DNA of 48,703 nucleotides from DASWIG01 sp965371445. Lineage in GTDB: Bacteria > Acidobacteriota > Thermoanaerobaculia > Multivoradales > J023. The stretch lies in NCBI GenBank assembly GCA_965371445.1, contig CBDUYN010000063.1, positions 1 to 48,703 on the forward strand, in the 5' to 3' direction. The notes under the pieces were generated by a model, which was not told the DNA's origin, searched no databases, and worked only from the letters and a program-made list of their open reading frames with translations. A program made the position numbers and the translations under genes. Positions 31,576-39,610 of this stretch are shown here, piece after piece (the stretch's first letter is position 1; each line of letters begins with the position of its first letter).

Positions 31576-32850
31576 ATGTCGGAGATCGAAAAGAGCCCGC
31601 CCGACGCGCCGGCGGCCGGCGATCCGGCGGCCGGCGATCCGGCGGCCGGCGATCCGGCCCCCGGCGACGGCGCGGCGGGCGAGTATCCGAGCGAGGTTCG
31701 CCGTGTCGAGCTACGAGGACGCGAGTTCGTCCTCGTCGGCACCGCACACGTCTCCCGGAGCTCGGTCGAGCTCGTGCGCCGGGTCATCGAGCGCGAAAAA
31801 CCCGACCGCGTCTGCGTCGAGCTCGATCCGAAGCGCTACGAAGCGCTGTCGAAAAAAGAGCAATGGGAGGCGCTCGACATCAAGCAGGTGATCCGCAAGA
31901 AACAGTTCGCCACCTTGATGGTCAACCTCCTGCTCGCCGCCTACCAGAAGCGCCTCGGCGGCCAGCTCGGCGTCGAGCCCGGCCAGGAGCTCCTCGAGGC
32001 GACGCGGGTGGCCGAGGAAAACGACATCCCCATCGAGCTGTGCGACCGCGACGTCCGGGTGACGCTGCGCCGCGCCATCTGGGCAACGCCCCTGTGGCGG
32101 CGCTTCCTGCTGAGCGCCGAGCTCCTGGCGTCGATTTTCGACAACCCGAAGCTCTCCGAAGAGCAGCTCGAGGAGCTCCGCCAGCAGGACGTCCTGAACG
32201 AGCTCATGTCGGAGCTCGGACGGACCCTGCCGTCGCTCAAGCGAGTCCTGATCGACGAGCGCGACGCGTATCTGACCGAGAAGATGAAGCGCTCGCAAGG
32301 CCGGCGCATCGTCGCGGTCGTCGGCGCCGGGCACCTCCAGGGGATCTGCGAGAGCCTCGAAGCCGACCGCGAGACCAACCTCGACGAGCTCGACGTCATC
32401 CCCCCGGTCGCCCCGGTCTGGAAGGTGATCGGCTGGGGCGTCCCGATCTTGATCCTCGCCTCGATCGGCTGGATCGGCTGGACCAAGGGCGCAGAGGCGG
32501 CGGGCGACAACGCCGTCTACTGGATCCTCGCCAACGGCATCTCCTCGGCCGCCGGCGGCCTGATGGCCCTCGCCCACCCGCTGACCATCCTGACCGCTTT
32601 TGTCGCCGCCCCGATCACGAGCCTGACGCCGGTGATCGGCGCCGGCTACGTCTGCGTCTTCGTCCAGGCGCTTCTCGTGCCGCCGGTGGTCAAGGAGTTC
32701 CAGACCCTGGGAGAAGACGTCGTCCGCGTCAAGCGCTGGTGGAGCTCGAAGCTCCTGAGGCTGTTGTTGACCTTCGTCCTGACGGGCTGGGGGAGCCTCC
32801 TGGGATCGTTTGTGGGCATCGCCGAGATCGTCCGGAACCTGCTTCCGTAG
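31576..32850 (+). CDS. TraB/PrgY-family membrane protein
   Basis: The 424-residue protein begins with a proline/alanine/glycine-rich leader (residues 9-35) built from a PAAGD pentapeptide repeated three times. The TraB domain follows: VLVGTAHVSRSSVELV (about 52-67), ELDPKRYEAL, ELCDRDVRVTLRRA and VVGAGHLQGI, the conserved GTAHVS and GAGHLxG motifs. The C-terminal third has four membrane segments. TraB/PrgY proteins act on peptide pheromones in enterococci and are otherwise uncharacterised, possibly metal-dependent proteases. It is the third gene of the symporter operon, 12 nt after the SDR gene. Confidence 0.9.
   Translation: MSEIEKSPPDAPAAGDPAAGDPAAGDPAPGDGAAGEYPSEVRRVELRGREFVLVGTAHVSRSSVELVRRVIEREKPDRVCVELDPKRYEALSKKEQWEALDIKQVIRKKQFATLMVNLLLAAYQKRLGGQLGVEPGQELLEATRVAEENDIPIELCDRDVRVTLRRAIWATPLWRRFLLSAELLASIFDNPKLSEEQLEELRQQDVLNELMSELGRTLPSLKRVLIDERDAYLTEKMKRSQGRRIVAVVGAGHLQGICESLEADRETNLDELDVIPPVAPVWKVIGWGVPILILASIGWIGWTKGAEAAGDNAVYWILANGISSAAGGLMALAHPLTILTAFVAAPITSLTPVIGAGYVCVFVQALLVPPVVKEFQTLGEDVVRVKRWWSSKLLRLLLTFVLTGWGSLLGSFVGIAEIVRNLLP
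31613..31660. repeat. 15-bp tandem repeat in the TraB-family gene
   Basis: Three exact copies and one diverged copy of ggcggccggcgatcc encode PAAGD repeats. Copy-number change would be in frame. Confidence 0.75.
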
Positions 32851-32902
32851 AGCCACGGCAAGAAGAGCCACAAATCAAGGTGCGCAGTCGCCCCAAACGG
32901 TG

Positions 32903-32908
32903 TATAGT
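32903..32908 (+). promoter_or_regulatory. candidate -10 of the metalloprotease genes
   Basis: TATAGT lies 36 nt before the first metalloprotease ATG in an otherwise GC-rich 93-nt gap after the TraB gene. No convincing -35 box is visible. Confidence 0.35.
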
Positions 32909-32943
32909 ATTACCCCATCTTCAAGCTCTGCCAGGAGACACGC

Positions 32944-34692
32944 ATGAAAGCCGCTCACATCGTCCTCGCCTTCGCCCTCCTCCTCCCGATCCTCGCGCCG
33001 GCCGCCGACGCCGCGTCCGAGCCGCCACGCCATGGGTGCGGTACCGGCGGTCCCGAGCAGCTGTCGATCGCCATCGCCACCCACGACCTGTCGCTACGCC
33101 GTAACCTGCGCGAGAAGCGCTCCGGGCGTGCCCGGCAGATCGGCGACCTCCACGCCGAAGGCCAGCTCGCGGTGCTCGACGACGACACCTCGGTCGTCTT
33201 ACCGCCCAACGTCTTCGACCTCCAGGGCGCGGAGATGCAGTACCTGCGGCGGCCCAGGGGCATGAGCACCGTGCGTGTCATCATCGGCTACCGGGACGTG
33301 ATCGGCGACAAGATCGACATCGGCGACGACGACTCGATCGAATTCGTCTTCGCCGACGGCTTCCGCTTTCCCTTCGGCAACCAGGTCTACGACCGCGTCT
33401 GGGTCAACTCCGACGGCAACCTGACCTTCGGCGAAGGCGACAACTCGTCGTTCGCGCGCGACTTGAACCGGTTCCTCCAGGGCCCACCGAGGATCGCGCC
33501 GCTTTTCACCGACCTCGACCCGACGCAGGCGCAGGGCGAGGACGGCGTCTACGTCGCTCAGATCCCGAACCGTTTCCGGGTGACCTGGGTGAACGTGCCG
33601 GAGTTCGGCGAGTCGAATTCCTCGACCGTCCAGATGACGCTGTTCAGCACCGGCCGCATCACCTTCGTCTACGGCGACACGGTCGAGGCGCAGACCGCGA
33701 TCGTCGGCGTCAACGCCTTCACCAACGGCGAGATCCACCTGATGGACTACGACGTGGAGCTTCCCTTCACGCCACCGCAGAAAGTCGCCATCGCCGAGCA
33801 GTTCAGCGACGCCGCCCGGATCGACGAGTTCGGCGCCGTCGCGCGTTTCATGGGAGCGTATCGCGACCTCTACGACACGGTGATCATCTGGACGGACTTC
33901 GAGTCGGACCTGGAGCGCGAGGGAGGGGCGATCGCCTGGCACATCACGCTCAAGAACGACGTGCTAGGCATCCACGAGGACATCTTCGACGTCAGCTTTT
34001 TCCTCGGCGGCGAGGGGCGGCTCTCGGGCATGGCCATGATGGGGCACCTCGGCAAGTACTCCACCGACCCCGAGGAGAACACCTTCCGCAACGGCGAGTC
34101 GGCCATGGACCTCCTGGCCCACGAGTTCGGGCACCGCTGGATGGCACACGTGCACTTCATCGACACCAACGGCGGCTCCTCGGGCCGTCTCCTCGACAGC
34201 TCGAACGAGGCCACCGCGGCCCATTGGAGCGCCTACATGCACTCCATGGGATCGTTCCTCGAGGGCAATTTCATCGAGGAAAACGCCAACGGCACCTTCC
34301 GGACCACCCGGGGATTCTCGGCCAAGTACTCCACCCTCGACCAGTACCTGATGGGGCTCCGGTCGGCGCAGGCGGTCGAAGACTTCTTCTACGTGTCCGG
34401 GACGCAGTCCTTCAGCCGCGCCTCGGCGCCACGGGGCAGCCAGTTGCTCACCGGGACCCGGGTCGACGTCACCGTCGACGACATCATCGCCGCTGAAGGA
34501 CCCCGGCGTCCGGCCTTCGGGCAGTCGCGCAAGGACTTCCGCACGGGCTTCCTCCTCGTCGGCGAGCCGGGCCGGCCGGTGTCGCAGCAGTCGATCGACC
34601 ACCTGGAGACCTTCCGCCAGCGCTGGATCACCTACTTCCAGGAGTCCACCGACAACCGGGGGACCGTGTCGACGGGGCTCTTTCCCCGCTAG
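32944..34692 (+). CDS. secreted nidogen-like zinc metalloprotease, copy A
   Basis: The 582-residue protein has a signal peptide (1-23). Residues 150-270 form a nidogen-like region: VWVNSDGNLTFGEGD, PRIAPLFTDLDPTQ, GVYVAQIPNRFRVTWVNVP and TGRITFVYGD. A helical peptidase part follows with HEFGH at H393-H397 (AHEFGHRWMA), an HExxH zinc motif. Downstream blocks (SAYMHSMGSFLEGN, YSTLDQYLMGLRSA) are shared with copy B. The protein is probably exported; whether it stays on the surface is not shown. Function as a degradative or signalling protease is inference. Copy B lies 30 nt downstream. Confidence 0.88.
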   Translation: MKAAHIVLAFALLLPILAPAADAASEPPRHGCGTGGPEQLSIAIATHDLSLRRNLREKRSGRARQIGDLHAEGQLAVLDDDTSVVLPPNVFDLQGAEMQYLRRPRGMSTVRVIIGYRDVIGDKIDIGDDDSIEFVFADGFRFPFGNQVYDRVWVNSDGNLTFGEGDNSSFARDLNRFLQGPPRIAPLFTDLDPTQAQGEDGVYVAQIPNRFRVTWVNVPEFGESNSSTVQMTLFSTGRITFVYGDTVEAQTAIVGVNAFTNGEIHLMDYDVELPFTPPQKVAIAEQFSDAARIDEFGAVARFMGAYRDLYDTVIIWTDFESDLEREGGAIAWHITLKNDVLGIHEDIFDVSFFLGGEGRLSGMAMMGHLGKYSTDPEENTFRNGESAMDLLAHEFGHRWMAHVHFIDTNGGSSGRLLDSSNEATAAHWSAYMHSMGSFLEGNFIEENANGTFRTTRGFSAKYSTLDQYLMGLRSAQAVEDFFYVSGTQSFSRASAPRGSQLLTGTRVDVTVDDIIAAEGPRRPAFGQSRKDFRTGFLLVGEPGRPVSQQSIDHLETFRQRWITYFQESTDNRGTVSTGLFPR

Positions 34693-34722
34693 AGCCTTCG
34701 TTCCCGCCCGGGAGGTCAGCTC

Positions 34723-36447
34723 ATGAAGATGCTACGTAGCCTGCTCCTCGCCGCTTTGACGGCGGCCCTCATGGCGCCGGCTCTCGCCGCCGAAGTCGTC
34801 GAAGGCGACGGCTCGTGGTGTGGGACCGGACGCATCACCTTCGAGCTTTCCCGGGCCCGCGACGAATTCCAGGAACGCCGGCTCCGCCGCGAGGCCCCCG
34901 GCGGAGTGCTGCGGCCCAAAAGCCCCACGATCTACCAGGACGGCCAGATCGCCATCATCGAAAACGACGGCAGCCTCCTGAGCCTGCCCAACGCCTTCGA
35001 CCTGCAGGGCGCCTCGATGCAGTTCCTGCGCCGTCCCAAAGGGATGAGCGCCGTGCGCTCGCACCTCGACTTCAAGAGCACCCTCGGCACAAGGCTGGAG
35101 CTCGGCGACGACGCCTCGGTGCTCGTCGAGCTCCCCGAGGGCTTCGCCTACCCCTTCGGCGACGAGGTCTACACCGAGGCCTGGGTCAACTCGAACGGCA
35201 GCCTGACCTTTGGCGAGGCGGCGCCCGCCGCCGCGTCCTACGACGTTTCGAGCTTCCTGAACGGTCCGCCGCGGATCGCGCCGTTCTACGCCGACCTCGA
35301 CCCGTCGGCGGCGACCGGCGAAGGTGGCGTCTACCTCAACTTCCTGCCGGGCCGGGTGCGCCTGACCTGGCTCGACGTCCCGGCCTTCGGGACCACGAAC
35401 CGCAACACGGTCCAGGTGACGCTCTTCACCACCGGGCGGGTCACCTTCGTCTTCGGCGACACGGTCGAGCTCGATCGGGCGGTGGTCGGCGTCCAGGCCT
35501 TCAGCGAAGGGCAGATCCACCTGATGGACTACGACGAGGAGCTGCCCTTCCGGCCGCAGCGCGTGGCGATCGCCGAGGAGTTCAGCCCCGACAGCACGTC
35601 GTTGAACGACCTCGCCATCTCGCGGGCGTTTTTCCAGGGCTTCCAAGACCGCTACTCCCATCTCGTCATCTGGCTCGACTTTCCCTACGTCATCCCGGGG
35701 GCCTTCGCCTTTCACCAACTGGTCAAGAACGAGGGGCAGGGCTACGGCCGCAACGTCGTCGACCGGACGGCCTTCTACGGCAGCCCGGGAAACCTGGAGA
35801 GCTACGTCCAGATGGGGAGCCTGGCGCGCTACCACGAGGACCCCAACCGGGTCTTTCGGGGCGGGCTCTATTCGACGCTGGGCCTGATCGGCCACGAGGC
35901 CGGGCATCGCTGGCTGGCTTTCGCCCGCTTCCGCGACAGCTCGGGGCAGACGAGCGATAGGCTCCTCGGACGCCAGAAGGCCCACTGGAGCTTCATGATG
36001 CACTCGGCGGGGTCGTTTGACGAAGGCAACTGGCTCGTCGACCACGGCGACGGCACCTTCACGACGACCGACAAGGCTTCGACCCGATACAGCGAGCTCG
36101 ACCAGTACCTGATGGGGCTCCGGCCGGCGTCGGCCGTGCCCGACTTCTTCTACGTCACCTCGTCGCAGGCCGTGGCCACCGACCCGCCGCGCCTCGACTA
36201 CACCTTCGCCGGCACCCGCCACGACGTCTCGGTCGACGACGTGATCGCGGTCCACGGGCCGCGGGCCCCGGCCTCCGGCCAGGCGCCCAGGACCTTTCGC
36301 ATGGCCTTCGTCCTGGTCACTGACGGCGGGCCGCCGTCGCCCGAGTCGATCGCCCAGCTCGATCTCTACCGCCACCGGTGGATCTCGAAGTTCCAGGAGG
36401 CCACCGACAACCGCGCCACGGTGGCGACGGGACTCTTCCCAAAGTAG
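34723..36447 (+). CDS. secreted nidogen-like zinc metalloprotease, copy B
   Basis: The 574-residue protein is a paralogue of copy A along its whole length: signal peptide (1-22), nidogen-like region (WVNSNGSLTFGE, PRIAPFYADLDPS, RLTWLDVP, TGRVTFVFGD), and HEAGH at H391-H395. The conserved YSELDQYLMGLRPA and terminal FQEATDNRATVATGLFP match copy A closely. A tandem duplication followed by divergence is the simplest explanation; the two cysteines in the N-terminal GSWCGTG region differ from copy A's spacing. Confidence 0.87.
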   Translation: MKMLRSLLLAALTAALMAPALAAEVVEGDGSWCGTGRITFELSRARDEFQERRLRREAPGGVLRPKSPTIYQDGQIAIIENDGSLLSLPNAFDLQGASMQFLRRPKGMSAVRSHLDFKSTLGTRLELGDDASVLVELPEGFAYPFGDEVYTEAWVNSNGSLTFGEAAPAAASYDVSSFLNGPPRIAPFYADLDPSAATGEGGVYLNFLPGRVRLTWLDVPAFGTTNRNTVQVTLFTTGRVTFVFGDTVELDRAVVGVQAFSEGQIHLMDYDEELPFRPQRVAIAEEFSPDSTSLNDLAISRAFFQGFQDRYSHLVIWLDFPYVIPGAFAFHQLVKNEGQGYGRNVVDRTAFYGSPGNLESYVQMGSLARYHEDPNRVFRGGLYSTLGLIGHEAGHRWLAFARFRDSSGQTSDRLLGRQKAHWSFMMHSAGSFDEGNWLVDHGDGTFTTTDKASTRYSELDQYLMGLRPASAVPDFFYVTSSQAVATDPPRLDYTFAGTRHDVSVDDVIAVHGPRAPASGQAPRTFRMAFVLVTDGGPPSPESIAQLDLYRHRWISKFQEATDNRATVATGLFPK

Positions 36448-36453
36448 GGCAGC

Positions 36454-36522
36454 AGCCCGCCCGAGGGGAGAGCATATCGGATCGCGCTGTAGCCCAGATC
36501 CTCGACGGGCGGGCTTCTTGCC
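36454..36522 (+). terminator. inverted repeat after metalloprotease copy B
   Basis: AGCCCGCCCGAGG (36454-36466) pairs with CCTCGACGGGCGGGCT (36500-36515) with a small bulge, followed by tctt. The long 33-nt loop makes it less certain as an intrinsic terminator. Confidence 0.4.
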
Positions 36523-36565
36523 TCAGACACCCCGGAGAGGGTAGGCTGAAGGTCGGAGGATCGCT

Positions 36566-37024
36566 ATGGCGTCCGTTCTAGCCTTTGACACACATGCCTA
36601 CATCAAGAAGCTTCGGGACGCTGGTGTCACGGAGGAGCAGGCCGAGATCCAGACCGAGGTTCTCGTCGCCCTGCTCGACGGATTCCTGGCCAGCCGCCGC
36701 GAGCTCGCCGAGCAGGAGATCTCCCTCAAACGGGACATCAAAGCGCTTGACGTCAAGCTGGAAACCCGGACCCAGGAGCTCAAACGCGACATCAAGGAGC
36801 TTGACGTCAAGCTGGAGACCCGGAGCAAGGAGCTCGAGGCCCAGATCAAGGCGCTCGAGGTCGAGCTCAAGCGGGACATCAAGGAGCTGGACAGCAAGCT
36901 GGAGACCCGGTTCAAGGAGCTCGATATCCGGCTCAAGGAGCTGGAGACCCGCCTGCTCACTCGGCTCGGCAGCCTCCTTTTCATCGGCATCGGACTCCTG
37001 GCCACCTTGATGAAGCTCCTCTGA
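36566..37024 (+). CDS. coiled-coil, C-terminally anchored protein (DUF1640-like)
   Basis: The 152-residue protein opens with a helical region (FDTHAYIKKLRDAGVTEEQA) of the DUF1640/CCDC90 type. Residues 52-130 repeat an 18-residue coiled-coil unit (LKRDIKELDVKLETR plus 3) about four times. A C-terminal membrane segment (residues 133-151, LGSLLFIGIGLLATL) anchors it. The DNA repeats vary in codons, so the pattern is old or selected. Function is unknown. Confidence 0.8.
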   Translation: MASVLAFDTHAYIKKLRDAGVTEEQAEIQTEVLVALLDGFLASRRELAEQEISLKRDIKALDVKLETRTQELKRDIKELDVKLETRSKELEAQIKALEVELKRDIKELDSKLETRFKELDIRLKELETRLLTRLGSLLFIGIGLLATLMKLL

Positions 37025-37072
37025 TCTCGCCGCCTCGCCCCACACATCCCGACCCACACAGAGAGGAACCCG

Positions 37073-37678
37073 ATGAGAAAGAACCCGATCGTCAAGCTGG
37101 CGGTGGCCCTGGCCGTCGCCGCCGTACTCGCCCCGTGCCTCGTCCAGGCCCAGGACCTGCACCCCTCGCGCCGTCCGAGCCCGATGGGCATGGCCCGCAT
37201 CACCCTCGACGACGGCACCTACGTGCGTGTCGTCTACTCGCGTCCCTACAAGCGGGACCGCGACAACGTCTTCGGCACCAAGGAGTCGGAGGCCCTCGTG
37301 CCCTTCGGCGAGCTCTGGCGCACCGGCGCCAACGAGGCCACCGAGCTCACCGTGACAGGTGACGTCAACTTCGGCGGCGAGATGCTCAAAGCCGGCAACT
37401 ACTCGCTTTTCAGCACCCCCGGCCCCGAGAGCTGGCAGATCCACGTCAACACGACCCTGGGGCTAAGCGGTGCTTTTGCCCGCAACCCGGAGACGGGAGA
37501 GTTCGAGAGAGCCTACAAGGGCGAGAACGACGCCGTCGCGGTGACCGTGCCGTCGGGCACGCTCGAAGAGGAGGTCGAGCAGCTCACCATCTCCTTCGAG
37601 GAGACCGAGGGTGGTGCCGACATAGTGCTGAGCTGGATCACGACGACCGTGCGCGTACCGATCAAGCCGGCGGGTTGA
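37073..37678 (+). CDS. secreted DUF2911 protein
   Basis: The 201-residue protein has a signal peptide (1-26, ending VQAQ) and a full DUF2911 domain: VVYSRPYKRDRDNVFG, PFGELWRTGANEATELT, AGNYSLFSTPGPESWQI, and the C-terminal LTISFEE strand. DUF2911 proteins are small predicted periplasmic or secreted beta proteins of unknown role, common in Bacteroidota and Acidobacteriota. A GAGGAA site precedes the ATG. Confidence 0.92.
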   Translation: MRKNPIVKLAVALAVAAVLAPCLVQAQDLHPSRRPSPMGMARITLDDGTYVRVVYSRPYKRDRDNVFGTKESEALVPFGELWRTGANEATELTVTGDVNFGGEMLKAGNYSLFSTPGPESWQIHVNTTLGLSGAFARNPETGEFERAYKGENDAVAVTVPSGTLEEEVEQLTISFEETEGGADIVLSWITTTVRVPIKPAG

Positions 37679-37699
37679 TCCCGCCCTGCGAAGAGACGA

Positions 37700-38704
37700 T
37701 TACCGCGGGCTGCTAAGCGAGGTCCGTCTCTCCTGGGTCTCCTGGAAGCCTCGACGAAAGGCCACCAGGGCGCTTGAGCGCGCCGTCTCGTTCCAGCCCT
37801 TGGAGAATCCGCGGCGGCAACTCGATGTCCACTGGACGACAAAGCCGTAGCGCCAGCCGGCGGTGAATCCCTTGGCGTAGCCATGCTCGGGCTCGTGGGA
37901 CGAGATGCGGGCCAGCTCGCGCGGGTAGTGGTAAAAGTAAAGCTCCTGGAAGCCGCGGCGTCGCCGGTCCTGGGGATGCTCTTTCATCCAGTCTTCGAGG
38001 GCCGCCGCGGCCTCCTGCCAGCCGGAGTCGTAGACCTCGCGGTGGCTTCGCTTCAGGTAGAGGCTCCAGGGATCCAGGTACTGGTTGGCGCTGACGTTCA
38101 AGAGGACGAGCAGCAGATAGTCGCTCAGCGGATACTCCCGAAAGATCTCTTCCAGAGACGGCGCCTGCTTTTCGGGCAGGAAAAAGGAAGGGTCTGAAAC
38201 CGTTGCCCGCGTCCGGCGCCACGGTTTATGGCGCTCCTCTCGGACACCTCGGCGAGCGGCATCCTCCGCGGCCTCGCGTCCGGCGTCGTAACCGAGCTCG
38301 GAGCCCGTACGCCGGGCACCCGGTGACCGGCGGCCGGATTCAAGTCCGTAACGATAGAAAATGCGCTCCGGGCCGGCGTCTTTGAACGCGGTGTGGAGAC
38401 CGTCGTAGAAACCCAAACGATAGGCTTGACGATGACCTTCTTCCGCCAGGCGACGGGCCGTCTGGGAGGCGGCGCGCTGAGCGTCCATGGCGAGCTTGGA
38501 ACCAGATGAGCGCGCCGGCCGGGCACTCGGCACGGAAAGGCGTAGCCGCCGCGGTAGTGTGGGCCGGAGCGGAGGCTCGATCGACAGGCTTATTTGCTCA
38601 CACGTCTCGACCGGCCCTTGTCCGGCGAGATCGGTCGCGGCCGCAAAGAAAGCAGCGATTACCAGGATCGACAACCGGGTCGTCGTTTTCCACGTTGGTT
38701 GCAT
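37700..38704 (-). CDS. secreted protein of unknown family, YHYPREL type, long form
   Basis: From the ATG at 38704 (GGAGG 7 nt upstream) the protein has 334 residues with a signal segment (1-28). It is rich in arginine and aromatic residues; a helical repeat-like pattern (RLAEEGHRQAYRLGFYDGLH; GFTAGWRYGFVVQW; FSKGWNETARSSALVAFRRG) recurs. Residues about 240-275 contain WMKEHPQDRRRRGFQELYFY and the motif FYHYPRELARISSH, found again in the shorter protein at 41478-41984. Both genes start with the same ribosome site and MxxTWKT opening. No known family is recognised. Confidence 0.78.
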   Translation of the reverse strand: MQPTWKTTTRLSILVIAAFFAAATDLAGQGPVETCEQISLSIEPPLRPTLPRRLRLSVPSARPARSSGSKLAMDAQRAASQTARRLAEEGHRQAYRLGFYDGLHTAFKDAGPERIFYRYGLESGRRSPGARRTGSELGYDAGREAAEDAARRGVREERHKPWRRTRATVSDPSFFLPEKQAPSLEEIFREYPLSDYLLLVLLNVSANQYLDPWSLYLKRSHREVYDSGWQEAAAALEDWMKEHPQDRRRRGFQELYFYHYPRELARISSHEPEHGYAKGFTAGWRYGFVVQWTSSCRRGFSKGWNETARSSALVAFRRGFQETQERRTSLSSPR

Positions 38705-38725
38705 CACACACCTCCAATGGGTCGG

Positions 38726-38750
38726 CCTGCCGGAGGCGGCCTCCGGCAGG
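38726..38750. other. perfect hairpin between two minus-strand genes
   Basis: CCTGCCGGAGG-CGG-CCTCCGGCAGG is an 11-bp perfect stem. It lies just upstream of the 334-residue protein's ribosome site and downstream of the beta-barrel gene, so it could terminate the latter or structure the leader of the former. Confidence 0.55.
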
Positions 38751-38769
38751 CTGACCTGAGTTCCGCCGA

Positions 38770-38790
38770 CGATCGAGCCAGGCTCGATCG
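38770..38790 (-). terminator. perfect hairpin after the beta-barrel gene
   Basis: CGATCGAGCC-A-GGCTCGATCG is a perfect 10-bp stem with a single-base centre, 12 nt past the beta-barrel stop codon. It lacks a T-run. Confidence 0.4.
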
Positions 38791-38801
38791 CCGGCCTGAG
38801 A

Positions 38802-39311
38802 TCAGAAACGCCAACCCACTCCCAGAGCGAAATCGGCGTTGACGTTGTTGACGTCAAGCGTGAGCGAGCGTGCCCGCACCTCGGGGCGCAGGTAGAGGTG
38901 CTTGCTGACGACGACCTCAAGCCCCAGCCCGGCGTGTAGCGTGGCCTGGCTGTCCTTGAAGCCCCCGTCGAAGGCCACTCCCGGCCCGGCGAGGAGGTAG
39001 ACGCCCGTCCGGCCGCGGCTCTTCAAGTAGTACTTGACCGACAGGTCCGTCAGGTAGACGTCGAAGTCACCGAACCGGCTGAGGCTGCCCTCGAGGGCGA
39101 ATCGCTTGCCGATCGGGTAGGAGCCGCGCAGCCCGAAGTGCGTCTCGCTGCTCGCTCCGTCGAAGGCCGAGGCGAAGACCTCGAGCTGAGGGCCTTCTCC
39201 GGCCTGGTAATAGCCGCGGATCGTGGCGTCCGACTGCGCGTAGGCCGCCGGCAAAGCGAAAACAGCGATCAGCAGCAGGGTGAGGAGTGCTTTCTTCAAC
39301 TTGGTGTCCAT
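38802..39311 (-). CDS. small outer-membrane beta-barrel protein
   Basis: The 169-residue protein has a signal peptide (1-25, ending AYAQ) and alternating strands typical of an eight-stranded barrel (LEVFASAFDGASSETHFGL; KYYLKSRGRTGVYLLAG; HAGLGLEVVVSKHLYLRPEV), ending in FALGVGWRF with the C-terminal phenylalanine used for barrel assembly. A GGAGG site precedes the ATG. Role unknown, possibly a structural or adhesion-type barrel. Confidence 0.85.
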   Translation of the reverse strand: MDTKLKKALLTLLLIAVFALPAAYAQSDATIRGYYQAGEGPQLEVFASAFDGASSETHFGLRGSYPIGKRFALEGSLSRFGDFDVYLTDLSVKYYLKSRGRTGVYLLAGPGVAFDGGFKDSQATLHAGLGLEVVVSKHLYLRPEVRARSLTLDVNNVNADFALGVGWRF

Positions 39312-39441
39312 CGTGACCTCCTTCGGGTTCTCGTTCAGCCGGTTTTCTTGGTAGCGGCTGAGCTCTTTTGGTTTCGGGAAGAACCGCAGCGTGACTCTTC
39401 ATGACGTTCGCGGCCTGCCGTTCTCCTCCACATTCGCTCAT

Positions 39442-39564
39442 CTAGGAAGCGGCATCGGCAGCAGAAGCGAACGAAATCGGATCTATCCATTTCTTCGATC
39501 CCGACGGCGAGCTGAGCGGCGCGGCTCAAAACGTTCGCTGTGGCTTGCCGATGCCGCTTCCTAG
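39442..39564. mobile_element. 115-bp CTAG-flanked MITE-like element
   Basis: CTAG at 39442-39445 and 39561-39564 flank perfect 15-bp inverted ends (GAAGCGGCATCGGCA). A second inner pair, AGCGAACG/CGTTCGCT, extends the palindrome. No gene is inside. It shares the CTAG-GA end design with the larger element at 3262-3457 but not its sequence, so both may use related IS5-type transposases (inference). Confidence 0.75.
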
Positions 39565-39610
39565 GAAAGAGAGCTGCGACGAGGAAAACGACCCGAAAGG
39601 ACGGATCGCG

